From NCBI GenBank assembly GCA_037974335.1, contig CM075724.1, forward strand, positions 63,080,470-63,144,469: DNA of 64,000 bases, written 5' to 3'. Origin of the DNA: Prionace glauca. Its lineage: Eukaryota > Chordata > Chondrichthyes > Carcharhiniformes > Carcharhinidae. The position numbers and the translations under genes were made by a program. Position 1 is the stretch's first letter; each line of letters begins with the position of its first letter. The notes under the pieces are model-generated. The model made no database searches and was not told where the DNA came from. It worked only from the letters and a program-made list of their open reading frames with translations. Below, one piece after another: positions 1 through 11,201 of this stretch.

Positions 1-265
1 GTTTTTATCTTTATTTTATCTCTCTATGTCCTAAAACATACTTTCAACAATTAATGTTTCCTCAAAATCATACGACTCTTTTCAACTTTAGCTCCGAACT
101 GCTCACCAGTTTACAGGAATTTTGGTGAAACATTGAGTGGATTAGCCTGGGATCGAATAGACGTGCGCAAAATATAATTAATTTACATTTACCTAAGTGC
201 GAATATTAAGACACTCTAAACTACGTCGTCTCAAAGGTATGTACAAAACTCAAGTGTTATCTTAC

Positions 266-376
266 CTTCATTCTTTAGCATTTGTTGCTGCCTCGTCATG
301 ACGATCGCAAGCACGAGGAACAATCCAACCAGCGCGCACACTCGAATCGAATTGTAAAGTAATGTCGAGGTATTTT
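266..376 (-). CDS. Gene 1 exon 4: stalk and transmembrane segment
   Basis: This 111-bp phase 1-1 exon encodes 37 residues. Short polar stalk (ENTS), then STLLYNSIR, then the hydrophobic stretch VCALVGLFLVLAIVM, then a basic and polar start of the tail (TRQQQMLKNE). The acceptor TTGCAG is at 377-382 and the donor GTAAG at 261-265. An arginine sits just outside the span and no charge lies within it. The STLLY...LVLAIVM pattern recalls the connecting and membrane region of TCR beta (ATILY...), which is suggestive only. Confidence 0.8.
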
Positions 377-3300
377 CTGCAAGATTAGTTGCAACATGAG
401 GTAATAGTTAATATTAAATTTAAAAAAAGGACTCCAAGATGGTTTCTTACGTAAACTATAGTGATGATTGTACTCATCCCCCCGTGTTCAACGGAAATAG
501 AACGTTTGAATAAAAAGCTTGTTTGCAATTAAGTTTCTGCAGTATCTTCTTCCTCGAACATTTGGCGCATTATTGATTAATCGGGAAGACTAAAAGGCTG
601 GAGTCACATGTAGGCCAGACCGGAAAAGGGTGACTGATTTCCTTTCCTCAAAGTCATCAGAGAGCCAGGTCGGTTATTGCGTCTGAATTATAGTTTCATG
701 ATACATTACTGAAACAAATGTTTAGTTCAGCATTTATTAATTAGTTTTAAATGTCATGATGTGATTTGAACCGATATCCTTCCAGCTTTAGCCTGCACCT
801 CTTGAGTAATAGGCTCGTGGTATTAAAATCTCGCTACCATCTTCCCTTCGTAGTATGCCATTGGAGATAATGGGACAACACCCAAATGATTCACTCTTAA
901 TTGCCGACTGAAAGGGCCTATCAAGCTACTCCGTTTAAGGGCAATTAGGGATTAACAATAAATGTTGGCCTAGCCAGCGACGTTCACATTCCTTGAAAGA
1001 GTTTACTTTCAAAAATTTAGTGAACTGGACATACAACGTTTTTACCGGTTACAGTTTAAATGAGATTTATGAGACTGGTTTCAGTTAAACTCATCATGAT
1101 CTGTAAGTAAGATGAGAAGCTGGCCGTTTGGTTATTCCAAAACTCTGCACTGAACGTAATCGAACGCGTGACAATATCGGAAATCCCACGGCAATCAGTC
1201 CTTGCGCAAACAACGGGCCTTCAGATTAAAGCAATAGTTTTCAAGCAAGAGGAGTTCGCAATGATCAAGTTTAAAGCATTTTCAACAAAATAAACAGAAA
1301 GTGAAAAAGACTAATAATATTCAGGTTAAGAACTATTGCACTAGAAAATTTGAACGAATAATTAATATTGTTCCGTTAGAAATAGAGGAATTTGAAAGCA
1401 AATACGTTTGGATTTTTGTTCTTATATGGGATGTGAGCATTGCTCATGAAGCCAGCATTGCCCATTCCTAATTGCCCCTGAACAAAATGGCCTGCTAGAA
1501 AGTTGCAGGGGACAGTTAAGATTCAACCACGTTGCACTGGCTCTGAAGTCGCATGTAAACCTGGCTGAGTAAGGAGGGCAGATTTCCTTCCCTGAAGGAC
1601 ATTCGTGAACCACTTTGTTTTTTTACCACGATCGATTATAGTTATATGGTCAACATTACTGAGACTCGTCTGATATTCCATAGCTATTAATTGAATTATG
1701 TTTCCAGAAACTGCTCTTGTGGGATGCGAATCCATGTCCTTAGATTGATTACCAGCCTGAGTGCATCGCTGGCTATATATATATCGATTTCAACACATTG
1801 CACTAAATTCAGTGTAAAGTTTCTGTTGGCATTTCCCGTGACATTTCCGCGATTATTATTATGCTTAAAACTTACGAAAAATTTCACAATGAATTCTACT
1901 GTAGGTGGCTTTCCTTTTAAAAGTTTCCTCCTACCTTGGTTAGGGTTAGAAATCGTGAACGCCACAATAGCCGGAGTCTTAAGGGTGACATGAGATACCA
2001 GGCATGTATAATTGACGTCTCTCGGTACAGGCTGATTCTCAAACAAAGTGCTGGAAACTTCATACAGTCCGTCGCTGTTCTGCGTTTTATTGGTGTGTAT
2101 TCCTGATGTAGTTTCGACGCCAGTTTTATACCAAGTGAGGGTGTAATTTTCCGGATAAAATGCAGCCGTTTCACAGACGACGATCAGAGGCGCAGTCGAA
2201 TTCCCTTCAGTTGTCCTGGAGAAAAGATTCAGTGGGGTTGGGGCCACTGCGGAGCAGAAAGTGAACAAACTACTGTGCACGGTTTGGAAAAAATAAATAT
2301 ACGTCTGATGTTCGGTTAATATTCTTACTCACTGGCAATTCCTATTTCCTGCATTTGAATATTACACACAAGATCAGAATAGATCTAATCCATATAAAGA
2401 CTGGCATTCGATCAATTCCAATAATTTTTGAATTCCCTGTCGGATAAGGTGAGGTGATTTGCTAATCGACGTTCTCTTTAAAGCGGCTAGAGAATTAAAT
2501 CCTGATGAGACAGTCGTCTCGCTGAGTTCTTACGTGTTTAATGTACAGTGACATAACAGAGAGTGACGAATAATATTTATATTATTGATGATGAAAAGAG
2601 CGTTTTAATGCTCCTTTAAAGCCGCAGGTTGATATTTGATTAAATAAGTTACTTTCAACTGAATGCAGAAGTTTCACCAACACGGCCTCTCTGTTAGATT
2701 ATAGGCAAAATGCAGATGCTGGAATCTGCAAAAGCCTCTCTGTGTTGTTTATTTATTTGAAAATTAGTGAACTGGCAGCCACGTATGTCGGAAACTCCAA
2801 TCTGTTGAGTAAATCAATTTTGTCAACAGTTAAACATTGAATATTGAATACGCGCGATATCGTTCTTTGAAATTTACTTTAAGGAATACTGGTATTCATA
2901 GACTATTAAAACTAAGCCAAAAGCTTTGTCTATTTATCGTGGGAATAGCCCAGTAGTATAAAAGATTTTCAGTTAGAACATAGAACATTACAGCACAAAC
3001 AGGCCCTTCGGCCCTCGAGTTGCGCCGATCACATCAACCCCACCAATCTCTTGACCTATCTATAACCCCCAATCCCATTAAACCCCATATACTCATCCAG
3101 AAGTCTTTTAAAAGACCCCAGTGAGTTCGCCTCCACCACCGATGACGGCAGCCGATTCCATTCACTCACCACCCTCTGAGTGAAAAACTTACCCCTAACA
3201 TCACCTCTGTACTTCCCTCCCCGCACCTTAAATCTGTGTCCTCTCGTAGCGACCATTTCAACCCGGGGAAATAGCCTCTGAGAGTCCACTCTATCTATTC

Positions 3301-4140
3301 CTCTCAACATTTTATAACCTTCTATCAGTTGACCTTAGGAATTCATTCAGAATGCCACCAATGTAAATCTGGTGCATGAATTGACTTTATAGTTGTGAGT
3401 TGTTTGATAAACATTACTAATATATTCAGTATACTATTTTTGGCATTGTAGGTATAATTAGCATTCTTAATGCAGAGGACACGAATATACAACTACCTTA
3501 ACGCGAAATATGTCCATAGACATAAGTTCACTGACACAAAGTGTGCACATCCCCGATTGTTGTGTTTGATATATTATGGCGATCTCCCTCGCCCTGTATT
3601 TCAACCTTACCATGTACAGTTAGATGCGATCCGGTTCCATTTCGTTGACCTACTCCCTGACAGATCACCATACAGTGATAGATTCCAGAGTCTTGAAATG
3701 TCACATTTATTAAGCGAAAGAAACCGCTCACTTTATTTTCCATACCAAACCTTTTTCTCTTGTCTGGGCTTGAACGCAGGAATTCGTTCTCACCATGTTT
3801 CCACCATAATACCCGTACCCAGGATTGGGATGGAAAAATGGGGAATATGCAGTAGAAGGTGATGTTTCCCCCTCTGGATACAATCGTTTCGACTGGTGCT
3901 TGAGACACACTGAACGAAGTCTGGTCCGCAACTGTCAGAAAGATAGACAGACACAGGTTAATTGCATTAGGTACAACATAAATGTAGAAAAGTGAAAAGA
4001 GGAATTAAGTTACTTTAAATTGGTATGAAAATTACGTCCTCGGAAGTTATTAATTAAAGTAGCATGGCAAGTGAAAAACTAGTACCTGTATGAATAATTC
4101 CTCGGAGGATCAAGCACAGAAATACCATGATCGTTGTCAT
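266..4140 (-). CDS. VJ-C1 immunoglobulin-superfamily membrane receptor, gene 1 (partial)
   Basis: Four exons read on the minus strand: leader 4086-4140, V 3611-3931, C1 1935-2246 and transmembrane 266-376. All have GT-AG borders and all junctions are phase 1, the usual pattern for Ig-superfamily genes. The product would be a type I membrane protein with a signal peptide, one V domain ending in a J-like strand, one C1 domain, a stalk and a single membrane span. The V domain resembles NKp30 (NCR3) and the non-rearranging VJ genes of frogs and sharks, while the added C1 domain recalls antigen-receptor chains. That placement comes from motifs, not from a search. The cytoplasmic exon must lie left of the window. 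No stop or frameshift was seen in these exons. Introns carry SINE and LINE copies. Ligand and cell type cannot be read from the sequence. Confidence 0.82.
595..847 (-). repeat. tRNA-headed SINE (type II), minus copy
   Basis: Degraded copy of an elasmobranch-type SINE in the last visible intron of gene 1. It starts with the GGAGTCACATGTAGGCCAG block near 600 and runs back to a decayed tRNA-like head near 780-847. Other copies of the same family lie at 865-1003, 1427-1770, 9797-10128, 12165-12475, 34172-34330 and 39938-40285. Confidence 0.65.
865..1003 (+). repeat. SINE type II fragment, 3' half, plus
   Basis: Holds the block GATTCACTCTTAATTGCC and the end block GCAATTAGGGATTAACAAT, followed by GGCCTAGCCAGCGACG. 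It lies head to head with the minus copy immediately to its left, so the pair forms a loose inverted arrangement in the gene 1 intron. Confidence 0.65.
1427..1770 (-). repeat. SINE type II, near-complete minus copy
   Basis: Contains in order the 3' block (GCATTGCCCATTCCTAATTG), the middle block (CAGATTTCCTTCCCTGAAGG) and the decayed tRNA-like head ending near 1770. It lies between the transmembrane and C1 exons of gene 1. Confidence 0.7.
1935..2246 (-). CDS. Gene 1 exon 3: Ig C1-set domain
   Basis: Phase 1-1 exon of 312 bp (104 codons), beginning V-A-P-T-P-L. It shows the C1-set hallmarks in order: cysteine in VVCETAAFYPEN, tryptophan in LTWYKTG, the DGLYEVSSTL strand, and the second cysteine in NYTCLVSHVTLKTPA (Y-x-C-x-V-x-H). 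Acceptor CTCCGCAG and donor GTAGG are in place. Several N-glycosylation sequons are present (NST, NYT, NKT). The closest match in the window is the C1 exon of gene 2 at 60110-60406. Confidence 0.88.
2247..2970. other. Gene 1 V-to-C1 intron, no further feature seen
   Basis: Intron sequence between the C1 exon and the LINE tail at 2974. AT-rich, with no recognisable exon, RNA gene or repeat on either strand. Confidence 0.5.
2974..3340 (-). mobile_element. CR1-like LINE 3' end, family C, copy C1
   Basis: 5'-truncated copy of a LINE C-terminal coding end and 3' UTR. The minus frame reads VATRGHRFKVRGGKYR, FFTQRVVSEWNRLPSSVVEA and SFKRLLDEYMG, the standard CR1 C-terminus. The 3' end is at the left with ATAGAACAT-type tail units near 2980. 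It sits in the V-to-C1 intron of gene 1, antisense to nothing and co-oriented with the gene. The related copy C2 is at 30577-30872. Confidence 0.8.
3611..3931 (-). CDS. Gene 1 exon 2: Ig V-set domain with J-like end
   Basis: Phase 1-1 exon of 321 bp (107 codons). It begins VADQTSFSVSQAP and shows the V hallmarks: first cysteine in NITFYCIFP, tryptophan in VRVLWWKHGE, the RKRF strand, LINVTFQDSGIYHC with the second cysteine, and the J-like end NGTGSHLTVHG. An additional cysteine follows in CMVICQG, inside the CDR3-like loop. Acceptor TTCTGACAG and donor GTAAGG are clear. V and J-like parts are in one exon without recombination signals, so this V domain is germline-joined. Confidence 0.9.
4086..4140 (-). 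CDS. Gene 1 exon 1: signal peptide
   Basis: A 55-bp exon beginning with ATG and reading MTTIMVFLCLILRGIIHTG, a hydrophobic leader split after the first base of its last codon (phase 1). Donor GTACT follows. It has exactly the same length as the leader exon of gene 2. The intron to the V exon is 154 bp. Confidence 0.82.
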
Positions 4141-4935
4141 AATTTGCAAGGCTTCCAACTGTTGTCTCAGTAGTAACTGCGAGTTTACAACTTTTAAAAA
4201 TAGCTTGCTGTTAGTTTTCCTTCAGAGACGTCGCACTGACGTTTAACATCCGGGAAGAGAGGTTTCAAAAACTACGCTTCCATTTTTTAAGTGAGATTTT
4301 CTCATTTTTGCAACTACTTAGTTTCCTGGAATTACATGTTTTACTGGCAGCACAAAACAAGGGGAATTTAGATTTTCTAAAACTGAATTTATGAACATTC
4401 TCCGAGCTGGTTTGTTTCCTGACAGGTAATGATATTGTAATCACACTGGACAGCAGAGAGGTTGTGAACGAAAATGAATTCAGAATACGCACCATGGTCA
4501 TATTCAGACCTACTGTAATTAGGGACAGTTGTCTGGCTATTTTTATATTGCACAAGAGCTGGAGAGACATGATCTAGGAGCTGACAACATATGCACTCTC
4601 TTCAGTGAGGACCAGAAGGTTGGGGGATATGTTGACTATTTCCAAGGAGAACACAGTCGAATACGAGCTTTTTGAAAAGGAGTGATGACAATGATATCCA
4701 TGGGCATAAAGTCGTCAGATAAACCGTCTGTTAGCATGTTAGCTATGATGGGGACTGAAAAAGTGGGCCACAAGTTGTTCATTGCAAGTAGACTATGGCA
4801 CAGAAAATGGTTCTTAGACAATACGTGTTTAGAGTGTGTTTGGGGAAGAAGACGAGAGGTTTCTGCGTTACAGAGTTTCTCGGTTATGGTGGGATGCGGA
4901 GTAGCAACTTGGTTCGCAAGATAAATGGAAAGAAG
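4141..4935. other. Upstream region of gene 1
   Basis: Presumed promoter side of gene 1. A TTTTTAAAAG AT-rich box lies about 60 bp upstream of the start on the minus strand (near 4195) and a GACGTC motif near 4230. Neither matches the block conserved upstream of gene 2 and the 44050 remnant. No coding sequence is convincing here; the short ORFs have no recognisable motif. Confidence 0.35.
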
Positions 4936-6883
4936 GAACATAAGAACATAAGAAATAGGAGCAGGAGTAGGCCATCTGGCCCTTCGAGCCTGCCCCGCCA
5001 TTCAATAAGATCATGGCTGATCTGTCGTGACTCAGCTCCACCTTCCCGCCCTCTCCCCATAACCTTTAATCCCTTCTCTTATCAAAAACCCATCAACCCG
5101 TTTCTTAAAAATATTTAGCGAGGCAGCCTCCACCACTTCAACGGGCAGAGAATTCCAGAGATTCACCACCCTTTGAGTGAAGAAGTTCCTCCTCAACTCT
5201 GTTCTAAACCGCCCCCCCTTTATCTTGAGGCTGTGCCCCCTAGTCCTACTGTCTTTTTTGAGCGGGAGGAGTCTCTCCACCTCTATCCTATCCATCCCAT
5301 TCATCATCTTATACGTCTCAATGAGATCTCCCCTCATTCTTCTAAACTCTAACGAGTACAAGCCTAGTTTATTCAGCCTCTCCTCATAGCTCAATCCCCT
5401 CAACTCCGGTATCAGCCGAGTAAACCTCCTCTGCACTCCCTCCAGGGCCAAAACATCCTTGCGCAGGTGCGGCGCCCAAAACTGCACACAGTACTCCAGC
5501 TGCGGCCTCACCAATGCCCTATACAGCTGCAGCAAGACCTCCCTACTTTTATATTCAATCCCCTTCGCTATGAAGGCCAGCATCCCATTCGCCTTCCTGA
5601 CCACCTGCTGCACCTGCAAGCTGGGTTTTTGCGACTCATGCACAAGGACCCCGAGGTCCCTCTGCACCGTCGCCTGCTGCAGTTTTTCGCCCCGTAAGTA
5701 ATAGTCCTTCCTACCATTCCTCCTACCAAAGTGGACCACCTCACACTTGCCAACATTAAATTCCATTTGCCATTTCCTGGCCCATTCGCCCAGCCTATCT
5801 AGATCCTTCTGCAGATTCTCCACACCCTCCGCACAATTTGCCTTTCCCCCAATCTTGGTGTCATCAGCAAATTTCGACACCCTGCACTCGGTTCCCTCCT
5901 CCAGATCATCTATATAAATGGTAAATAGCTGAGGCCCCAGCACCGACCCCTGGGGCACCCCACTAGTCACCAACCGCCAATCCGAATAGCATCCATTGAC
6001 CCCCACTCTCTGCCTCCTATTTGACAACCAATCCTCTATCCACGCTAACACCCTACCCCCAACTCCATGTCCCCTGACCTTCTGCAATAACCTCTTGTGA
6101 GGTACCTTGTCAAACGCCTTCTGAAAATCCAGAAAGACCACATCCACCGGCTCTCCTCCATCCACTGCCCTAGACACATCCTCATAGAACTCCAGTAAAT
6201 TTGTCAGACACGACTTCCCTTTAATGAAACCGTGTTGCGTCCGCCCTATCAAGCAATTCCCCTCAAGATGCCTCGCTATTTCCTCCTTAATGACGGTTTC
6301 TAACATTTTACCTACCACAGACGTTAAACTAACCGGCCTATAATTCCCCGCCTTTTGCCTGGCACCCTTCTTAAACAACGGCGTAACATTAGCCGTTTTC
6401 CAATCTTCCGGCACTTCCCCGGAATCCAGCGACGTCTGGAAAATAACCACCAAGGCATCCACTATCACCTCCGCCATTTCTTTCAGAACCCTCGGATGCA
6501 TTCCATCCGGTCCTGGGGACTTGTCCACAATCAGCCCCTCCAGTCTGTCGAGCACCACCTCTCTAGTAACAGTAATGTCATTAAGACCCTCCATTCCTAC
6601 CACCTTTCCATCGCTAACACCCGGCAAATTATTCACGTCCTCCTCCGTGAAGACAGAAACAAAGAAGTTATTCAAGACCTTAGCCATATCCCTATCCCCT
6701 ACCACTAGCTCCCCTTTCTCATCCTCTAAAGGACCAACGTTTACCCTAGCCAGCCTCTTCCTTTTTATATATTTATAAAAACTCTTGCTATCCTTTTTTA
6801 TATTAAGTGCTAGCCCAGCCTCATAACTTCTCCTACTCTCCTTTATCAATTTCTTTGTCAATCTTTGTTGACATTTAAACCTG
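4936..6883 (-). mobile_element. CR1-like LINE family A, copy A1 (5'-truncated)
   Basis: About 1.95 kb. The 3' tail of 8-bp ATAAGAAC units lies at 4936-4955, followed leftward in sense by the C-terminal coding region and upstream by the reverse transcriptase. The ORF is open through the whole RT: LDFQKAFDKVPHKRL (motif A), TSGVPQGSVLGP (motif B), KFADDTK (motif C) and C-terminal WNSLPVEVVEAASL. The element starts abruptly near 6883 inside the linker after the endonuclease; the ORF runs on by chance into flanking DNA to about 7122. By eye it is nearly identical to A2. Confidence 0.92.
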
Positions 6884-7346
6884 CAGTAGAAATCATTGGC
6901 TGGAAGATAATTTGATGACAATGGATTCCTTGAAATTCTTGTAATATTCGCTAAGCGAGGAAGGTTGAGAGATTTAAGCAGAAGTTTTTGGGTTTGAGGA
7001 TGGGGAGGGAGGATGAATGTGTGGGGTGGTGGTTTGTTTCTGATGAACATGGCAGTCGAGGTGTAGGGGAACAAATAATTACTTATCGTTGCTCTCCAGC
7101 ACAATTGTCCAATAATGAGCATTGTGCTTGTGAACGGTGAGACTTTGGGAAGCTTCTCTTGATTTAACCAGATGAGGCTCTGGATGGTTAGGCCAGTTGT
7201 TTGTAAGAGCTAATCAATCCTTTTGGAATTGAGAATGCGAAGGTTAATGTTATACCATTATTACAGTAATCATTCGAGATCGGGAGGCATTTATTTTGAC
7301 TACGTGCGCTTACCCTTTATATCCTTTCTTTTCTCAACAGATTTCA
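6884..7346. other. Spacer between A1 and A2, nothing recognised
   Basis: About 460 bp of AT-rich DNA between two co-oriented copies of the same LINE. No gene or repeat was recognised. Confidence 0.5.
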
Positions 7347-8985
7347 TAAGAACATAAGAACATAAGCAATAGGAGCAGGAGTAGGCCATCTGGCCCTTCG
7401 AGCCTGCCCCGCCACTCAATAAGATCATGGCTGATCTGTCGTGACTCAGCTCCACCTTCCCGCCCTCTCCCCATAACCTTTAATCCCTTCTCTTATCAAA
7501 AACCCATCAACCCGTTTCTTAAAAATATTTAGCGAGGCAGCCTCCACCACTTCAACGGGCAGAGAATTCCAGAGATTCACCACCCTTTGAGTGAAGAAGT
7601 TCCTCCTCAACTCTGTTCTAAACCGCCCCCCCCTTTATCTTGAGGCTGTGCCCCCTAGTCCTACTGTCTTTTTTGAGCGGGAGGAGTCTCTCCACCTCTA
7701 TCCTATCCATCCCATTCATCATCTTATACGTCTCAATGAGATCTCCCCTCATTCTTCTAAACTCTAACGAGTACAAGCCTAGTTCATTCAGCCTCTCCTC
7801 ATAGCTCAATCCTCTCAACTCCGGTATCAGCCGAGTAAACCTCCTCTGCACTCCCTCCAGGGCCAAAATATCCTTGCGCAGGTGCGGCGCCCAAAACTGC
7901 ACACAGTACTCCAGCTGCGGCCTCACCAATGCCCTATACAGCTGCAGCAAGACCTCCCTACTTTTATATTCAATCCCCCTCGCTATGAAGGCCAGCACCT
8001 CATTCGCCTTCCTGGCCACCTGCTGCACCTGCAAGCTGGGTTTTTGCGACTCATGCACAAGGACCCCGAGGTCCCTCTGCACTGTCGCCTGCTGCAGTTT
8101 TTCGCCCCGTAAGTAATAGTCCTTCCTACCATTCCTCCTACCAAAGTGGACCACCTCACACTTGCCAACATTAAATTCCATTTGCCATTTCCTGGCCCAT
8201 TCGCCCAGCCTATCTAGATCCTTCTGCAGACTCTCCACACCCTCCGCACAATTTGCCTTTCCCCCAATCTTGGTGTCATCAGCAAATTTCGACACCCTGC
8301 ACTCGGTTCCCTCCTCCAGATCATCTATATAAATGGTAAATAGCTAAGGCCCCAGCACCGACCCCTGGGGCACCCCACTAGTCACCAACCGCCAATCCGA
8401 ATAGCATCCATTGACCCCCACTCTCTGCCTCCTATTTGACAACCAATCCTCTATCCACGCTAACACCCTACCCCCAACTCCATGTCCCCTGACCTTCTGC
8501 AATAACCTCTTGTGAGGTACCTTGTCAAACGCCTTCTGAAAATCCAGAAAGACCACATCCACCGGCTCTCCTCTATCCACTGCCCTAGACACATCCTCAT
8601 AGAACTCCAGTAAATTTGTCAGACACGACTTCCCTTTAATGAAACCGTGTTGCGTCCGCCCTATCAAGCAATTCCCCTCAAGATGCCTCGCTATTTCCTC
8701 CTTAATGACGGTTTCTAACATTTTACCTACCACAGACGTTAAACTAACCGGCCTATAATTCCCCGCCTTTTGCCTGGCACCCTTCTTAAACAACGGCGTA
8801 ACTTTAGCCGTTTTCTAATCTTCCGGCACTTCCCCGGAATCCAGCGACGTCTGGAAAATAACCACCAAGGCATCCACTATAACCTCCGCCATTTCTTTCA
8901 GAACCCTCGGATGCATTCCATCCGGTCCTGGGGACTTGTCCACAATCAGCCCCTCCAGTCTGTCGAGCACCACCTCTCTAGTAAC
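7347..8985 (-). mobile_element. CR1-like LINE family A, copy A2 (5'-truncated)
   Basis: Same family and orientation as A1, which ends 460 bp away. Covers the 3' tail (7347-7370), C-terminus and RT, truncated at 8985 in the region KSPGPDG. A TAG replaces the CAG of GPQLFTIYI at about 8346, between motif B and motif C, and a frameshift in a C-run near 7624 changes the C-terminal frame. The TAG also occurs in A3. Confidence 0.9.
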
Positions 8986-9796
8986 CAAATTATTTCATTC
9001 CAGGAGTCCACTGTTTCCAATCTGTATCCCAGAAAAATATTTTGCTGCAAAGCTGTATAATCTGTTCGTCGTCACGGGAAATTGCCTTCGATAGTATTGT
9101 CGCATGCTTCTTCTCAAAGTAATTTTTTTGGATACAGTTAAACAACCAGAAAGCGTACTTCATTCTCAATGGTATCTCATGTCCACCTCAGTAGATTATG
9201 AGTTGGATGCTCACTCCGGAGGATTCAACAATAAATCTGAACTGCAAGATATAGCTCTGCTCGGCGAATGCTGCCATATTAGAGACGTCGCATTTCAGAT
9301 GAGATGTTCAGTAGCCGCAACTGCTTTGCAAAACGATCTTTTTTTCTCCAGTGTTTGCTTCCTGTTTTTTTTTCACCTTTTCATGTAACATTTGAATCTC
9401 GATGTGAATTGGATCACATCGAAGATTAACTACTGCTGTGGGAGAGAACACCAAGGTGAATGGTGAAAAAACGAGATAAAATTGGCACAGCCATCAGAGA
9501 GAGCCAACCCTCTTAGTGTGAAGATGAGATTGGAAATGGGAGAGATTGTGCCCAGATTCACAGAATTCAGTTGTGCAGACAAGCAGAAGACGCTGGGAAC
9601 ATTCTTTTCAGAACAGAAATAATGAAGAATAAATGTGATAATAGTTTCCGAAACTATGAGTAGTTTTAGAGAAGTAAATGGGGAAATTGTTTCCAGGATT
9701 TGTAAGGTAAACACGCACATCTATGATGATTAGCAAAGCAGTCAGAGGTGAGAAACATACATTGTCACTACACTATATTCTCCCCTGTTCCTTCAG
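8986..9796. other. Unassigned region
   Basis: No supportable gene, RNA or repeat was recognised. The ORFs at 9104-9388 (+) and 9430-9720 (-) lack motifs, splice context and compositional bias. Confidence 0.4.
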
Positions 9797-10128
9797 GGAT
9801 GTTGATGTCGCTGGGAAGATCACCATTTGTTATTCATCCCGAACATAGAGCATCCCCATCAGAGCATAGTCAATAATCAAACATTTTGTTGTGGATCTGG
9901 AGTCACGTGCCCGCCAGACTGGACAATAAGACACATTTCCTTCCCTAAGGGCACTACTGAAAAAAAAACACTGATAGTAGATTTAGATTCCGGATAAAAT
10001 AACTGCAGTCAAATACCGTAATAACTTAAATCCTAGCTGACGTGCTGGTATTGGATCCAATGCTGCCAAATCGTTGCAATCAGTCCTCTTAATTATTTGG
10101 TCAGCCATTAGCACCTAAGCCACCGTCT
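9797..10128 (-). repeat. SINE type II, near-complete minus copy
   Basis: Reads the 3' block (GATGTCGCTGGGAAGATC), then TGGATCTGGAGTCACGTGCC, then ACATTTCCTTCCCTAAGG, then a decayed tRNA-like head near 10050-10128. Strongly diverged, so old. Confidence 0.65.
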
Positions 10129-11066
10129 TCGCACTCTGCACTGCTCATGCTGAGCAATGTTTGGCTAGCATCAAACAAACGGATGCCAAAATGGCCTAAA
10201 TACTTGACTGAAAAATGTTTTAATTGCAGCCTATCAAAGGAGCAGCGTTAAGAATGGAATTATGTCGCACTGAAAAAAGTTGCAGAAGATAACACTGACG
10301 AGGAGAGAAAATGTGTGTGTTTATGTGAGACCGAGTTTCCACGAAAGTTTAAAGCTGCCGTGCTGCATTTATGTGGTACCGGAACATTTTGGTTTATGCT
10401 GATATGGTTCGAGTATTACATCTTAAGAAAGTGGATGTTTTAAGCAATAAACCACTAACCAGTAAGGAAAGGGAGAATATGTCTCCAAACCGTGGCTTGA
10501 CCAAAAAAAGGCCCTTGACAAGTTGAAATTCACGATTATTACCTTGAAGGGAAATCCGGGCATATCTAACAGACTACAGAAAATTCAGAGGTAAAGGCCA
10601 ACATTGAAAGATGAATAAAAGTGGGTATTTATAAGAAGGCAAGCACCAAATATATTGGTACAATTCTAATTACCAACATTTAGTAGTAAATCTGTATGCA
10701 TTAGCAGGACAAAAGAAATGGTGCTAACATAATCTTGATATTCTTTAAAGTTATTCAGTCAATTGCCTTTTCTGGATTTAAAAGCTTAATTAAAGTGTAT
10801 AGTTCAATATCTAATCCTGGTACAAAAGCAAATTAATTCTTGTTTACCGCACGACATTTGCAGTGCGTTCCGATTTTGGGAAGTTGACAGAATTTTACCA
10901 CAGGCCTTTTTTTAATTCTCGGTATTCCGGCTTTCTTTTTTTTCTGCAAATTATTGTCAGTTTCATAATCACAAATGCAATGAGACTGTCCTTTTGTAGC
11001 TTGGATTCATATGTTCTGAAGGATTTTCTGCTCAAATTGACGAATCCATTTAACAAAAGGAAAAAT
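10129..11066. other. Unassigned AT-rich region
   Basis: About 0.9 kb with no recognisable coding, RNA or repeat feature. Confidence 0.4.
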
Positions 11067-11201
11067 AGAATTATTGGAAACCAGACAGTTTAGTTCAGGA
11101 GACAGCCTTAATTGTGCAGCAGTTAACAAAACCAAAACCAGAATTATTGGAAACCAGACAGGTTAGTTCAGGAGACAGCTTTAATTGAGCGACAATTAAG
11201 G
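11067..11201. repeat. Local tandem duplication, two units, period about 73 bp
   Basis: The string GAATTATTGGAAACCAGACA begins near 11068 and again near 11141, each followed by a GTTCAGGAGACAGC block and TTAATTG. The two units differ at only a few sites over about 60 bp, so the duplication is fairly young. It does not resemble any dispersed repeat in the window. Confidence 0.85.

Noticed and set aside
1691-1993. 100-codon ORF antisense to the C1 exon of gene 1
   Set aside because: It is the shadow of the C1 exon and a SINE; no motif of its own.
5459-5701. Plus-strand ORFs repeated at 7874, 13468 and 27678
   Set aside because: Antisense shadows of the LINE A reverse transcriptase C-terminus, repeated because the LINE is repeated.
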